A stretch of DNA of 64,000 nucleotides from an uncultured Acetatifactor sp. (GTDB taxonomy: Bacteria; Bacillota; Clostridia; Lachnospirales; Lachnospiraceae), in the NCBI GenBank assembly GCA_910585805.1, contig CAJUFB010000013.1, forward strand, positions 13,481-77,480, given 5' to 3'. Positions 26,401 to 34,900 of this stretch are shown here, piece by piece. Each line of letters starts with the position of its first letter. The stretch's first letter is position 1. A program made the translations under genes and the position numbers. The notes below the pieces were generated by a model. That model was not told the origin of the DNA, did not search any database, and was given only the letters and a program-made list of their open reading frames with translations.

Positions 26401-26853
26401 TGGAGCATGCTGCCCGGGCAGAACTACGGCGCCTGCATGCCGGTAAGCCTCCTGGCGGTAAATGCGTCCACCGAAGCAAAGGAAGAGAGCCGTCTTTTTA
26501 TGGAATATATGCTTTCGGAGGAGTTTCAGAAGGAGAGTGAACTGGCAGGGTTCCCTGTAAACCGAAAAGCGTATTTCGGAAAGCAGGAGAAGCCGGAAAT
26601 GTATAGGGAGTCGCCTCAAACGATTTGGCGGGAAGACGGAGGGATTATAGAAATAGAGGTATCCTGGCCCACGGAAGAAGAATGGAAGGAGCTGGACAGG
26701 GCAATAGAGTCTGTTAAGAAGGTCAATCTCTGCGACAATAAAGTATATGAAATCGTGATTTCTCAGGGAAGAAAAATTCTGGAGGAGAATCTAAGCGTGG
26801 AGGAAGGCATGGAGGAAATAGAAAAGCAGTTGAAACTGTATCTTTCGGAATAA
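23413..26853 (+). CDS. BlaR1-type M56 metalloprotease fused to an ABC solute-binding domain
   Basis: A 1146-residue membrane protein with an unusual layout. The N-terminal half is a BlaR1/MecR1-type M56 zinc protease: membrane helices near residues 1-50, a low-complexity Ser/Gly/Glu/Lys insert (about 110-215), another helix near 230-250, the zinc motif HELTH at 309-313 and ARDCETACDE downstream. A hydrophobic segment at about 413-431 (ALVIACGTALAAC) marks the last membrane crossing. Outside, residues about 440-715 look like a beta-propeller-like region, and about 725-1110 are a family 1 extracellular solute-binding fold (LRVYSVYEDSQVRQGVIAFREKYPEI, ELAAGRGPDILVMDN, GLYMMPVSFVIPVL). The start ATG 23413 lies one base past the BlaI stop. 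Inferred role: ligand binding outside drives cleavage of the repressor inside and may also present ligand to the permeases downstream. Confidence 0.85.
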   Translation: MLEIIVTSSILIGALILLRRLWKNKISSRLQYALWLLVVLRLLAPVTVFPNPLNVMNFLRSAVAAGEAPERSVDGYRIFYRAEAFRGEKETGTDGGSLTEEEIDGLWARGEDIFAQDQNKRADSGEQANLGKAGHHGEPTNPELSKNYGELASPKGRKSSGPSEDYAKWANRDTLREQISQQDKATSGKCSGTGNLESSGKEDEIFSLKEMEYLLEGGSRLNRFFLKGYARYTWYFGMAVLGVWMLVCNLTFRRRISKNRIFLGREGELSVYSTDEITSPCLLGILRPAIYLTEEASRNTRHREHALLHELTHYRHKDHLWAFIRSLCLVIYWFDPLVWLAAYFSARDCETACDEGVTYRIGEEQSREYGCTLIEMASSGKSLGLLRCATGFSARKRELRERISRIAGGRKRTGLLVTALVIACGTALAACTFGGAGEENQMGRYVETAVELPLAVTSYASMAQEGKIIRLASADAGCADLISEDGGVSFQMDAGLPSAYTLAKRQSVYSMEAASQGGWLLRTYDGEMKCILISVGGQTAEITELAGNVGASICYGGGYFYAWREDEILRVDPETGGTAFLLEQSGMPCHMAADKERLYILYPGEGLRIYDLGKGEMAARQDEVLSEFLAGEAQYTQGPAGSSVVLYPLEDGVYALTHSGLYWHSLYGEEMELVIDGSMYRIGGGNGNYIGLAVLEGEERPEFLICYADGKFMRYAWDGDIPAVPEKSLRVYSVYEDSQVRQGVIAFREKYPEISVKYEVGINGSYGMTQEDALKNLATELAAGRGPDILVMDNIPYGSYVEKGVLMDLGELRQGMSDEEYFTSIIDGTGMGDGLYMMPVSFVIPVLAGAPEEIQGIESLTELGDLMEKAGNAGTGAVIGVVNEEEILGLLAQSSMGAWISQEGELNPEAIEEFLTQAKRIFELQKGVPEELRHLFVGRPQDETILKRRFGELGIGEITIAAYNRFTIFPESPFYGGYLGGKTDDFNSYLNYEGSSWSMLPGQNYGACMPVSLLAVNASTEAKEESRLFMEYMLSEEFQKESELAGFPVNRKAYFGKQEKPEMYRESPQTIWREDGGIIEIEVSWPTEEEWKELDRAIESVKKVNLCDNKVYEIVISQGRKILEENLSVEEGMEEIEKQLKLYLSE

Positions 26854-27000
26854 GCTTTCTTTATTCTGTAAAGCGGAGGAAAGAACCATAGAGGTGGGCT
26901 GCAATGACTGGCGGTGCTGTGCGGCGGCATATGCCCGGCACGGACCGAAGTGGGATATAGACCAATGGGGCAGATGGAAATTCAGGCAGGACAAATGTGG

Positions 27001-27104
27001 GGATTCACTTCGTACTATACTGCATAACGCTGAATAATGCCTGATGCAATGATGCGATTGAACCAGTCAGCGTTATGCAGTCTGGTTTCACGGCAAGTGA
27101 AATC
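27001..27104. repeat. Long imperfect palindrome between the M56 fusion and the permease genes
   Basis: A perfect 15-bp inverted repeat, ACTGCATAACGCTGA (27019-27033) and its complement (27067-27081), with a 33-base loop. The similarity continues imperfectly outward to GATTCACTT on the left and AAGTGAAATC (27095-27104) on the right, where TTTCAC-GGCAA-GTGAAA also makes a small hairpin. There is no T-run, so it is more likely an RNA processing, attenuation or insertion feature than a plain terminator. Confidence 0.65.
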
Positions 27105-27146
27105 GTTAAGCAGTATAATTTGGAAACAGGGAAGGAAACAGGAGAA

Positions 27147-28040
27147 ATGGAAAAGCTCCGTTGGGCAGAGAAGAGGGAACAAAAAAAGAACCGGAAGCCG
27201 GCGATCTCCGGCAGGAACCGGAAGCAGAGGCAGGCAGCAGCCTGCTTCCTGCTTCCCGGCCTGGCGGGAGTGTCGATATTTGTGCTGATTCCCTTCGGAA
27301 ATGTGTTCGTCTCCTCCTTCCGGACCTCCCTGACCAGGCAGTTTGTGGGAATTTCAAATTATCTGTCCATTTTCCGGAATACTGCCTTCCGCCTGGCGGC
27401 GGGCAACACGGTCCGGTTCATCGCCCTGGGCGTGCCGCTGCTGCTGGTCATCAGCCTGCTCCTGGCGCTGATGATCAACGCCAGTCCCAAATGGGATAAA
27501 TATAAATACCTCTATCTCCTGCCCATGGCAATCCCGGCGGCCACCATGGTGCTGGTATGGCGGATACTGTTCGCCCGCCAGGGCTTTCTGAACCGCCTGC
27601 TGGAGACCCATGTGGATTTCCTGGGGGAGGGCAGCGCCTTCTATATTGTGCTGGGAAGCTATCTGTGGAAGAATCTGGGCTACACCCTGGTGCTGTGGCT
27701 GGCGGGGCTGAAGGCAGTGTCCGGGGACATGCTGGACGCCGCCAGGGTGGACGGGGCGGGGAAGCTGGTCAGTTTCCTGCGGGTGACCCTTCCCAACCTG
27801 AAAGGAAGCATGTATACAATCCTGGTGGTGTCCCTGCTGAATTCCTTCAAAATCTTCCGGGAGGTGTACCTGGTGGGCGGAGCCTATCCCCAGGAGGGGA
27901 TCTACATGCTGCAGCATATTTTCAACAACTGGTATACCAACCTGGACTTCGACAAGATGGCCGCCGGGGCCGTGATGTCCGCTGTGGTGCTGGGGGGAAT
28001 CAGCCTGATCCTGCAGAGGCTGTGGGACAGGGAGGACTGA
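27147..28040 (+). CDS. CUT1 sugar ABC transporter permease (MalF type)
   Basis: Membrane subunit of a carbohydrate-type ABC importer. From ATG 27147 the protein has 297 residues: a strongly basic N-terminus (MEKLRWAEKREQKKNRK), six transmembrane helices and the EAA loop DAARVDGAGKLVSFLRVTLP. AAGGA lies about ten bases upstream. The frame opens earlier (27075), inside the palindrome, but that extension lacks a ribosome site. It is followed by the MalG-type permease and preceded by the M56/binding-domain fusion, the only binding protein in the cluster. No ATPase gene is present. Confidence 0.9.
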   Translation: MEKLRWAEKREQKKNRKPAISGRNRKQRQAAACFLLPGLAGVSIFVLIPFGNVFVSSFRTSLTRQFVGISNYLSIFRNTAFRLAAGNTVRFIALGVPLLLVISLLLALMINASPKWDKYKYLYLLPMAIPAATMVLVWRILFARQGFLNRLLETHVDFLGEGSAFYIVLGSYLWKNLGYTLVLWLAGLKAVSGDMLDAARVDGAGKLVSFLRVTLPNLKGSMYTILVVSLLNSFKIFREVYLVGGAYPQEGIYMLQHIFNNWYTNLDFDKMAAGAVMSAVVLGGISLILQRLWDRED

Positions 28041-28140
28041 CGGGCTGCGGCAGGAACTAATGTATGATAATTCTTTCTACAATGGAAGCAGCGAATGGCA
28101 GCTTACGGAGATTTCCAGACCGCTTTCAGGGAGATTTGAA

Positions 28141-29016
28141 ATGGATGAGATAAAGCTGAGAAAAATCTGGCATAGGGGAACAAAACTGCTGCAGCTGACG
28201 GCAGTGCTGGTGCTCGGGCTTCTGATCTGCCTGCCCGTGCTTCTGCTTTTCTTCGGATCCCTGGCGGACAGCATCGAGTGGACGGAGCGGATGCGCCCCC
28301 TGCTTGGGAACACGGAGGGGTACATCAGCTGGAAATGGATTCCGGATTACCCTACTCTGGAGAATTTCAGGGAGCTGCTGTTCCTGACGCCGGAATTCCT
28401 GGCGCTGTTCTGGAATTCGATGAAGCTTTCGGCCTACATCCTGGCAGGGCAGCTGCTGGTGGGGGTCCCCAGCGCCTGGTGTTTTGCTGTATATGACTTT
28501 AAGGGGAAAAATATCCTTTTTTCGGTGTATGTGATCCTGATGCTGCTTCCCTTTCAGGTAACCATGCTGGCGAGATACCTGGTGCTGAACGGAATGGGCC
28601 TGCTGGACACCCACGCGGCGGTGATCCTGCCGGCCGTGTTCTCCACCTTTCCGGTATTCCTGGTATACCGGGGGTTCCGGGGAATCCCCAGAGAGCTGTA
28701 CGAGGTGGCCCGGATCGATGGGGCCGGGGAATGGATGATTTTCCGCAGGATAGGGCTGCCCCTGGCGGAGGGGAGCGTCATGGCGGCTTTCGTGCTGGGA
28801 TTTTTCGAGGTGTGGAACCTGATGGAGGAGCCTTTGGCCTTCTTAAAGGATATGTCCCTGTGGCCCCTGTCGCTGTACCTGCCGGAAATCGGGGCGGACA
28901 GGGCCGGGAGGGCCTGCGCGGCATCGGTGCTGACCCTGGCGGTGTCGCTGCAGATCTTCGGCGTGTTCCGGGACTCCCTGGAGCAGGGGATCGTGTCGTC
29001 GGCGCTGAAGGGATGA
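28141..29016 (+). CDS. CUT1 sugar ABC transporter permease (MalG type)
   Basis: Partner permease of the gene before it. From ATG 28141 (GGGAG seven bases upstream) it has 291 residues, six transmembrane helices and the EAA loop ELYEVARIDGAGEWMIFRRIGLP; it ends in GIVSSALKG, typical for MalG relatives. An earlier in-frame ATG at 28060 would add 27 residues without a ribosome site. The stop codon lies within a 39-bp sequence that recurs at 62707. Together the two permeases could form a complete heterodimeric channel using a shared MsmK-type ATPase from elsewhere. Confidence 0.9.
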   Translation: MDEIKLRKIWHRGTKLLQLTAVLVLGLLICLPVLLLFFGSLADSIEWTERMRPLLGNTEGYISWKWIPDYPTLENFRELLFLTPEFLALFWNSMKLSAYILAGQLLVGVPSAWCFAVYDFKGKNILFSVYVILMLLPFQVTMLARYLVLNGMGLLDTHAAVILPAVFSTFPVFLVYRGFRGIPRELYEVARIDGAGEWMIFRRIGLPLAEGSVMAAFVLGFFEVWNLMEEPLAFLKDMSLWPLSLYLPEIGADRAGRACAASVLTLAVSLQIFGVFRDSLEQGIVSSALKG

Positions 29017-29067
29017 GTGTGAGAAGAATTTCTAAGGCGCCAAAGTACGCCGCATAAGAAAGAATTT
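29015..29067 (+). repeat. Dispersed gene-end repeat, copy A
   Basis: Begins GAGTGTGAGAAGAA and contains GCCAAAGTACGCCGC; 34 of the first 39 bases match copy B at 62707-62745. Both copies overlap the stop codon of an ABC membrane-subunit gene. The unit has short inverted arms. Confidence 0.7.
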
Positions 29068-29214
29068 CTGCTGTATGTGCCGCCGGAAGCGGTATGACGG
29101 AAAGTGTGCATCGAGTGTAAGAAGTTTATGCTGAAGGCGGTTCGGCAGGAGAGGGGCATTCAGGATAGAAATGACGGGGACGGGCAGAAAGTCCGGAAGG
29201 AAGGGAAGGACAGG

Positions 29215-31116
29215 ATGAAGCTGACAAAGGGAAAGAAAATCGCATTGACATGTTTTGCCGCGTTTCTGGGATTTATGGCAGTGTGTACGGTAGCAGCCAA
29301 GGGGATCTACGCTTCCGGCCTGCCCCAGGTGTCCACGGCAAGGCCTTACAGCGGAAGCCTGACCCATGTGATCAAGGTGAGCGGAACGGTGATGCAGGGA
29401 CAGGAATACGGAGTTTATGTGGAGCCCGGCCTGCGGGTGGACACCATAAGCGTTGGGAAAGGGGATACATTTCAGAAGGACGCCCCTTTGTTTCGCATTG
29501 CCCCCGGGGATCTGGCGGACATCATTGCACAACGGCGGCTGGAGATTGCGAAGCTGGAGGTGCAGCTGTCGGAAGAGATAAAGGAGGAGAGCCGGGAGAG
29601 GAAGGACAGACAGCAGGCGGCGGAGCGGGCCTGGGAGGATTATGACAGGGAGGGTGTGCTTGCGGATGCGAAGATTCAGGAATGCCGACAGGCGTATGAG
29701 GCGGCCCAGAGGGCGCTGGTTCTGTACAACCAGTACCTGGAAAATGCCTCCCGGCCTGCGGAGAGCGGGGAGGCGTCTGCTCCGACGGAGGATAGCGGAA
29801 CAGGGACCATCCCACCCGAAGAAAGCAGAACAGAGTCCACTCCGTCCGGAGAAGGCGAAGGGGAGTCTGTTCTATCAGAGGAAAGCGGAACGGAATCCTC
29901 CTCCCCCGGGGAGACAGGAACGGATCCGGAGTCCGGGGCCGGTGCGGCGGACCCGTCCCGGGAGGCAGACGTCGTGCCGGATACTGATTCGTCCGTAGAA
30001 AATGGAACGGAATCCTCCGTCCCCGGGGAGACAGGAACGGATCCGGAGTCCGGGCCCGGTGCGGCGGACCCGTCCCGGGAGACAGACGTCGTGCCGGATA
30101 CTGAATCGTCCGTAGATAATAAAACGGAATCCCGTCAAGCCAGAGACGGCAGGATGGACTATGGCGGGCAGCCGGAGGGGACTGGAACAGAACAAAACGA
30201 AAGCGGCGGAGAGAATGCCGGCGGGAATGCGGCAGAAAGCGGAAAAGGCATGCTGCACGAAGTAGCTGACGCAGCCGCGGATCCGGAGGACCAGTACAAC
30301 AAGGAGGAAAAGCGCCGGCAGTTGGAGCAGAATGTGATAGCGGCGGCCCAGGCTCTTGCGGAGGCGGAGCGGCAGAAGGAAGACCGCCTGCAGACGGCGG
30401 CCCGGGCAGCGGAGGACGCGGAGGCGGCCATAGAAGCGGCCAATGCGGCAGTGAACACCCTGGCGCTGGAGATCACATACCAGAAGGAGAGCCTGCAGAG
30501 CCTGGAGGAGCTTCTGGCTGCGGACGGCTGGGTGTACGCCCAGGCCCCCGGCCGCGTGACCGACAGCCGCCTGGAGGTGGGGGAGAGGACCCAGGACAGG
30601 GCCTGCCTGCTCTATGCATTGGACGAAGGGGAGCGGATTATCAGTGCGGTCCTTGACGAAGACCAGGCGGAGCGGGTTTCCTCGGGAACCCAGTTTGACA
30701 TGAAGGCTGCCATGTCCGACGGGAGCAGGATTACCGGGACGGCGCAGGTGGATTATGTGGAGAAGGGAGCAGACGGGATGTTTTATGCCAGGCTGTCCTT
30801 TGACCGGCCGGAGATCTCCATCGGGCAGACAGTGGAACTCAGCTGCAGGATGCAGACGGAAAATTACACCGTTTGTGTCCCTGTGAATTGTATTTATACC
30901 GAGGATATAATGGGTGCATTCTATGTATATATAGCGGAAGAACGGCAGGGCATCCTGGGGACGGAGTGGAAGGTGAGGAAGGTATTTGTCCGGATCCTGG
31001 ACCAGAACGATACCGCTGCGGCCATTCAGAGCATGGAGCTTACCGCGGAGAGCCGCATCGTAACCGGTGCCAACAAACCTCTTGCGGACGGGGACACGGT
31101 AAGGATTGTGCTGTAG
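29215..31116 (+). CDS. HlyD/RND-type membrane-fusion adaptor with repeat-rich linker
   Basis: A 633-residue single-pass protein of the HlyD/MacA-like adaptor group. One N-terminal membrane anchor (KIALTCFAAFLGFMAVCTV) leads to a lipoyl-like half (GSLTHVIKVSGTVMQGQEYGVYVEPGL...VGKGDTFQKDAPLFRI), a helical hairpin broken by an acidic Ser/Thr/Gly/Pro-rich insert of about 180 residues, the second lipoyl half (DGWVYAQAPGRVTDSRLEVGERTQD) and beta-barrel domains. The start at 29215 follows AAGGACAGG. It closes the BlaI operon before a terminator. Such adaptors normally serve exporters; finding one with importer-type permeases is unexpected. It could bridge the thick cell wall or hold the complex together. 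Confidence 0.8.
   Translation: MKLTKGKKIALTCFAAFLGFMAVCTVAAKGIYASGLPQVSTARPYSGSLTHVIKVSGTVMQGQEYGVYVEPGLRVDTISVGKGDTFQKDAPLFRIAPGDLADIIAQRRLEIAKLEVQLSEEIKEESRERKDRQQAAERAWEDYDREGVLADAKIQECRQAYEAAQRALVLYNQYLENASRPAESGEASAPTEDSGTGTIPPEESRTESTPSGEGEGESVLSEESGTESSSPGETGTDPESGAGAADPSREADVVPDTDSSVENGTESSVPGETGTDPESGPGAADPSRETDVVPDTESSVDNKTESRQARDGRMDYGGQPEGTGTEQNESGGENAGGNAAESGKGMLHEVADAAADPEDQYNKEEKRRQLEQNVIAAAQALAEAERQKEDRLQTAARAAEDAEAAIEAANAAVNTLALEITYQKESLQSLEELLAADGWVYAQAPGRVTDSRLEVGERTQDRACLLYALDEGERIISAVLDEDQAERVSSGTQFDMKAAMSDGSRITGTAQVDYVEKGADGMFYARLSFDRPEISIGQTVELSCRMQTENYTVCVPVNCIYTEDIMGAFYVYIAEERQGILGTEWKVRKVFVRILDQNDTAAAIQSMELTAESRIVTGANKPLADGDTVRIVL
29889..30122 (+). repeat. 117-bp tandem repeat inside the adaptor gene
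   Basis: Two full copies (29889-30005 and 30006-30122), with the start of a third at 30123. Each encodes 39 residues including ESS-PGETGTDPESG and ADPSRE-DVVPDT. The copies differ at only a few positions, so the duplication is recent. Confidence 0.9.
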
Positions 31117-31690
31117 AACCGGCAGGAGGGTGGGCTCCTGCCTTTTCCGGCGGTGCCCTTCATGGTCTGGCTGGCCTGGGCTTTCTCCCCGTCCTTTCGC
31201 GGCTTTTGGTGATCTTTTTGTGTCGGATGCCTTTGGATGACGGGATGGAGGAGGTTTCATGGTCAAGTCCCGGCTGCGCTTTCAGCCTGGTGTTCTTCTC
31301 TTTCACTTCTTTCAGTGCCGTCTCCACTTCATAGATCCTGTGGCGCTGCTGTGTTATTTTATCTTTGCATTCGTCCCGTTCTCTTTCGGCACGCAGGGCG
31401 AGTTCCTTCATCCGTGCCAGCCGCTTCACGAGGGCTGCCACTTCCTTCTGGTGTTTTTTCTTCAGATCATCAAAGACCTCAAGCCAGTGCCTGGTGTTGG
31501 TCTTCAGGTTCCTGCGGACCTGGGCCAGCTCTTCTTCCGGCTGCAGGATCTGGCATTTGAGTGCCTGGACTTCCTTCCGGTGCATCTCCTGCAGGTCCTG
31601 GTATTTTTCCTGGATTTGAATGCCTCCAGCTCTGCTATGGCTGCTTTCAGGCGGCACTGCAGGGTATTCTTCTCTAAAAAGGGGATGTGT
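31117..31690 (-). pseudogene. Remnant of an IS66-family transposase, N-terminal part
   Basis: Read on the minus strand there is a coiled-coil stretch (YQDLQEMHRKEVQALKCQ... ETALKEVKEKNTRL) followed by SSIPSSKGIRHKKITKSRE and RTGRKP, the conserved N-terminal segment of IS66-type transposases. The next conserved piece, GQPDHEGHRRKRQEP, continues in another frame, so there is a frameshift near 31175; another shift lies near 31620 (LKAAIAELEAF). The catalytic DDE core is absent; the remnant breaks off at the adaptor stop. The operon terminator lies within the IS-derived sequence. Confidence 0.7.
31121..31146 (+). terminator. Terminator of the BlaI/M56/permease/adaptor operon
   Basis: GGCAGGAG (31121-31128), six-base loop, CTCCTGCC (31135-31142), TTTT (31143-31146), beginning five bases after the adaptor stop. 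Confidence 0.85.
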
Positions 31691-31768
31691 ACTGCGGCTG
31701 TTCTCCTGGTATCAGCGGTCTTAAAAAAGAACCTGTTTCGAAACAATCGGGAAGCGCGATGAAAAACA

Positions 31769-31797
31769 TGGAAATTCAGGATACTATGTGATATAAT
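31769..31797 (+). promoter_or_regulatory. Extended -10 promoter of the hybrid kinase gene
   Basis: TGATATAAT (31789-31797) is a perfect extended -10 element; the -35 region (31769-31774) is weak. The ATG lies about 145 bases downstream. Confidence 0.55.
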
Positions 31798-31947
31798 CAT
31801 TCTGTATTCGACATGGAGATATGGATAAGCGGCAGGAAGCAGGTACAGCGGCATTGCGAAAGCGCGCCGGCCGGAAGGGCTGACAGTGAGGGGGTGCTGC
31901 CCGGGATCCTGTATGGGAAAGAAAGCACAGATTGGCAGGAACGGAAA

Positions 31948-34900
31948 ATGGGACAGTTACAGCGCGATAAGATCAATGGAAGAAGGAAGAAGCAGACGGC
32001 TGCCTTCGCCGTATGGGGAGGCGTGCTGATCGCAGCGATCCTGATCCTTACGACGCTCTGGGTATATGACAGCGCGGGGAACGGCACAAGGAGGGCGGTA
32101 AGCAGGGTCAGCGAGTTCTATCTGGAGGAGCTGGCCGGCCGGAGGGCGCTGGTGGTCGCCGGGGAACTGCGGAATTATTTTGAGCATATGGTGAATGCGA
32201 TCTCAGTGCTGGAGGAATCCGACCTGGAATCGGAGGAGGCTCTGAGCAGTTTTCTGTGGAAGGTGAGGACGGTTCTGGGAGTGGATCAGTTCGCGCTGGC
32301 GGATGAAAACGGCAGTGTATATACAAAATACGGTATGGAGCTGGGCCTGGACCGTTATGAGTTTCTGTCAGGAGAATTGACGGAGCCGGTGGTCAGTACC
32401 ATAATCCTTGACGGGGAGAAAAAGAAGGTGGTCCTGGCCATGCCCGTGGAGGTGATCGCTTTTGAGGGGCTGAAGATGAAGGCGTGCATGGTGCAGCTTA
32501 ATATCGATGAAATGCTGAGTTCTCTGACATTGCAGGGAGGGGATAACGAAACCTACTGTAATCTGTATTATCAGAACGGGGACAGTCTGACCAGTGAAGA
32601 TCAGGGAAATCTCACCGCAGGGAAAAATATCCTGTCCGAGCTGGCGGACGCGGAGATGGAGAACGGATATGACATCAGTCAGCTGACAGAAGATTTCGCG
32701 AACGGCAGGAAGGGACAGATCTCGTTCCGGTATCAGGGAGTGCAGGAGGATCTCTGCTATGTTCCGGTGGAAGGAACGAATTGGATGCTGACAATTTTGA
32801 TACGGGATAACGTCATAAGCGATCAGATCGGTTCTATTACGGAGGAAATGCTGAAGCATGGCATCACTCAGATCGGCATTATGATGGCAGTGATGCTGGC
32901 AGAATTTCTGGTCCTGATATTCCGGTCCAGACGGGATTCGGCCGCGCTGCTGGAACAGGAAAAGGCGGCCGGCAACGAGATCAGAGCGGCCTATGCCCAG
33001 ATTGAGCGGGAACAGACGGATATGGAGAATATTCATGATGCAATGGGGTCTGGCCGCTGGAATATGGAATTCAACGAACGGGCGGAGATGGTTTCCTGTA
33101 CCTGGACGGATGCTTTCCGGAAGATGCTTGGTTATGAGAATGAGGAGGATTTTCCGAACAGGCTGGAATCCTGGTCGGATCTGCTTCATGAGGAGGACAA
33201 AGACCAGGTGATCCGGGAATACTGGGGCACCGTAAAAGATTATACCGGAAAGAAGACTTATGATGTGGAGTACCGCCTCTATACGAAAAATGCCGGATTG
33301 AGATGGTTCCATGCAGCCGGAAGGCTGTCCAGACGGGAAGACGGTTCACCGATTGCTTTTATTGGCCTTTTCGTGGATATTGACGAAGAGAAGAAAATGG
33401 CGGAGATGTTGGAGAAGCAGAAGGAGGATCTGGAGGATGCCCTTGCTGCGGCGCAGCATGCCAATAAAGCGAAGACTACATTCCTGAACAATATGTCCCA
33501 TGACATCAGGACGCCCATGAATGCCATTATAGGCTTTACCGCCCTTGCCGCCGCTCACATTGACAACACGGAACAGGTTCAGGATTATCTGTCAAAGATC
33601 AGCACATCCAGCAACCATCTGCTGAGCCTGATCAATGATGTCCTGGATATGAGCCGCATTGAGAGCGGCAAGGTGAAGATAGAAGAGAAAGAAACTTCTC
33701 TTCCGGAGATCCTGCATGATCTTAAGACGATCATACAGGCGGATATCACTTCCAAACAGCTTGATTTCTATATTGACACAGTGGATGTAGTGAATGAAAA
33801 TGTCATGTGTGACAAACTCAGGCTGAACCAGGTCCTGCTGAACCTGCTGAGCAACGCAATGAAATTTACAAAGCCCGGAGGCATTGTGAGCGTCCGCGTC
33901 CTGCAAAAGGAGAATGCTCCGGAGGGCTATGCTTCCTATGAATTCCAGGTGAAAGACACCGGGATCGGGATGAGCCGGGAATTTCTGGATCATGTATTCG
34001 AGCCATTTGAGCGTGAGCGGACTAGTACGGTCAGCGGGATCCAGGGAACCGGACTGGGGATGGCCATTACAAAGAATATCGTGGATATGATGGACGGTAC
34101 CATCTCTGTTGCCAGCGAGGTGGGAAAGGGGACTGCTTTTTCGGTAGGCCTGCAGTTCAGAACCTGTTCCGGTCCGATAAGGCAGGAAGTGATACCGGAG
34201 TTAAAGGGGCTTCGGGCGCTGGTGGTGGACGATGATTTTAATACCTGCTCCAGTGTGACCAAGATGCTTTCTGTCATCGGCATGCGGCCTGACTGGACGA
34301 CTTCCGGGAAAGAGGCGGTGCTGCGCGCCGGTCTCGCAGAGGAACAGGAGGACGGATATGCGGCTTATATTGTGGACTGGCTGATGCCGGATATGAATGG
34401 CATTGAGGTAGTGAGAAGGATTCGCGGCATCATAGGAGAAGACAGACATATCATCGTTCTGACAGCCTATGACTGGGCCGACATAGAGGAAGAGGCAAGG
34501 GCTGCCGGGGTGACGGCTTTCTGTTCAAAGCCTATCTTTTTATCGGAACTCAGAGAGATCCTGGTGGCGCCGTTTGCCGCCTGCGGGGAAGAGGAGGCCG
34601 CCGGGGAAAGCTTTTCCTTTGAGGGGAAGCGTATCTTGCTGGTGGAGGACAATGAACTGAATCAGGAGATCGCCCTGGAGATCCTGCGGCAGTCCGGGTT
34701 TGAAGTGGATGTGGCGGACGACGGCGCGGTTGCGGCAGATGTGATGAAGAAAGCCGGGCCCGGACAGTATGATCTGATTTTGATGGATATCCAGATGCCG
34801 ATCATGAACGGTTATGAAGCCGCCAGACAGATCAGGGAGATGGAGAGGCCGGGGATATCGGATCTGCCGATCATCGCCATGACGGCCAATGCCTTTGATG

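Noticed and set aside
29875..31266. 463-codon minus-strand frame opposite the adaptor gene
   Set aside because: Most of it mirrors the repeats of the adaptor gene. Only its first part, encoding GQPDHEGHRRK, is meaningful, and that was assigned to the IS66 remnant.
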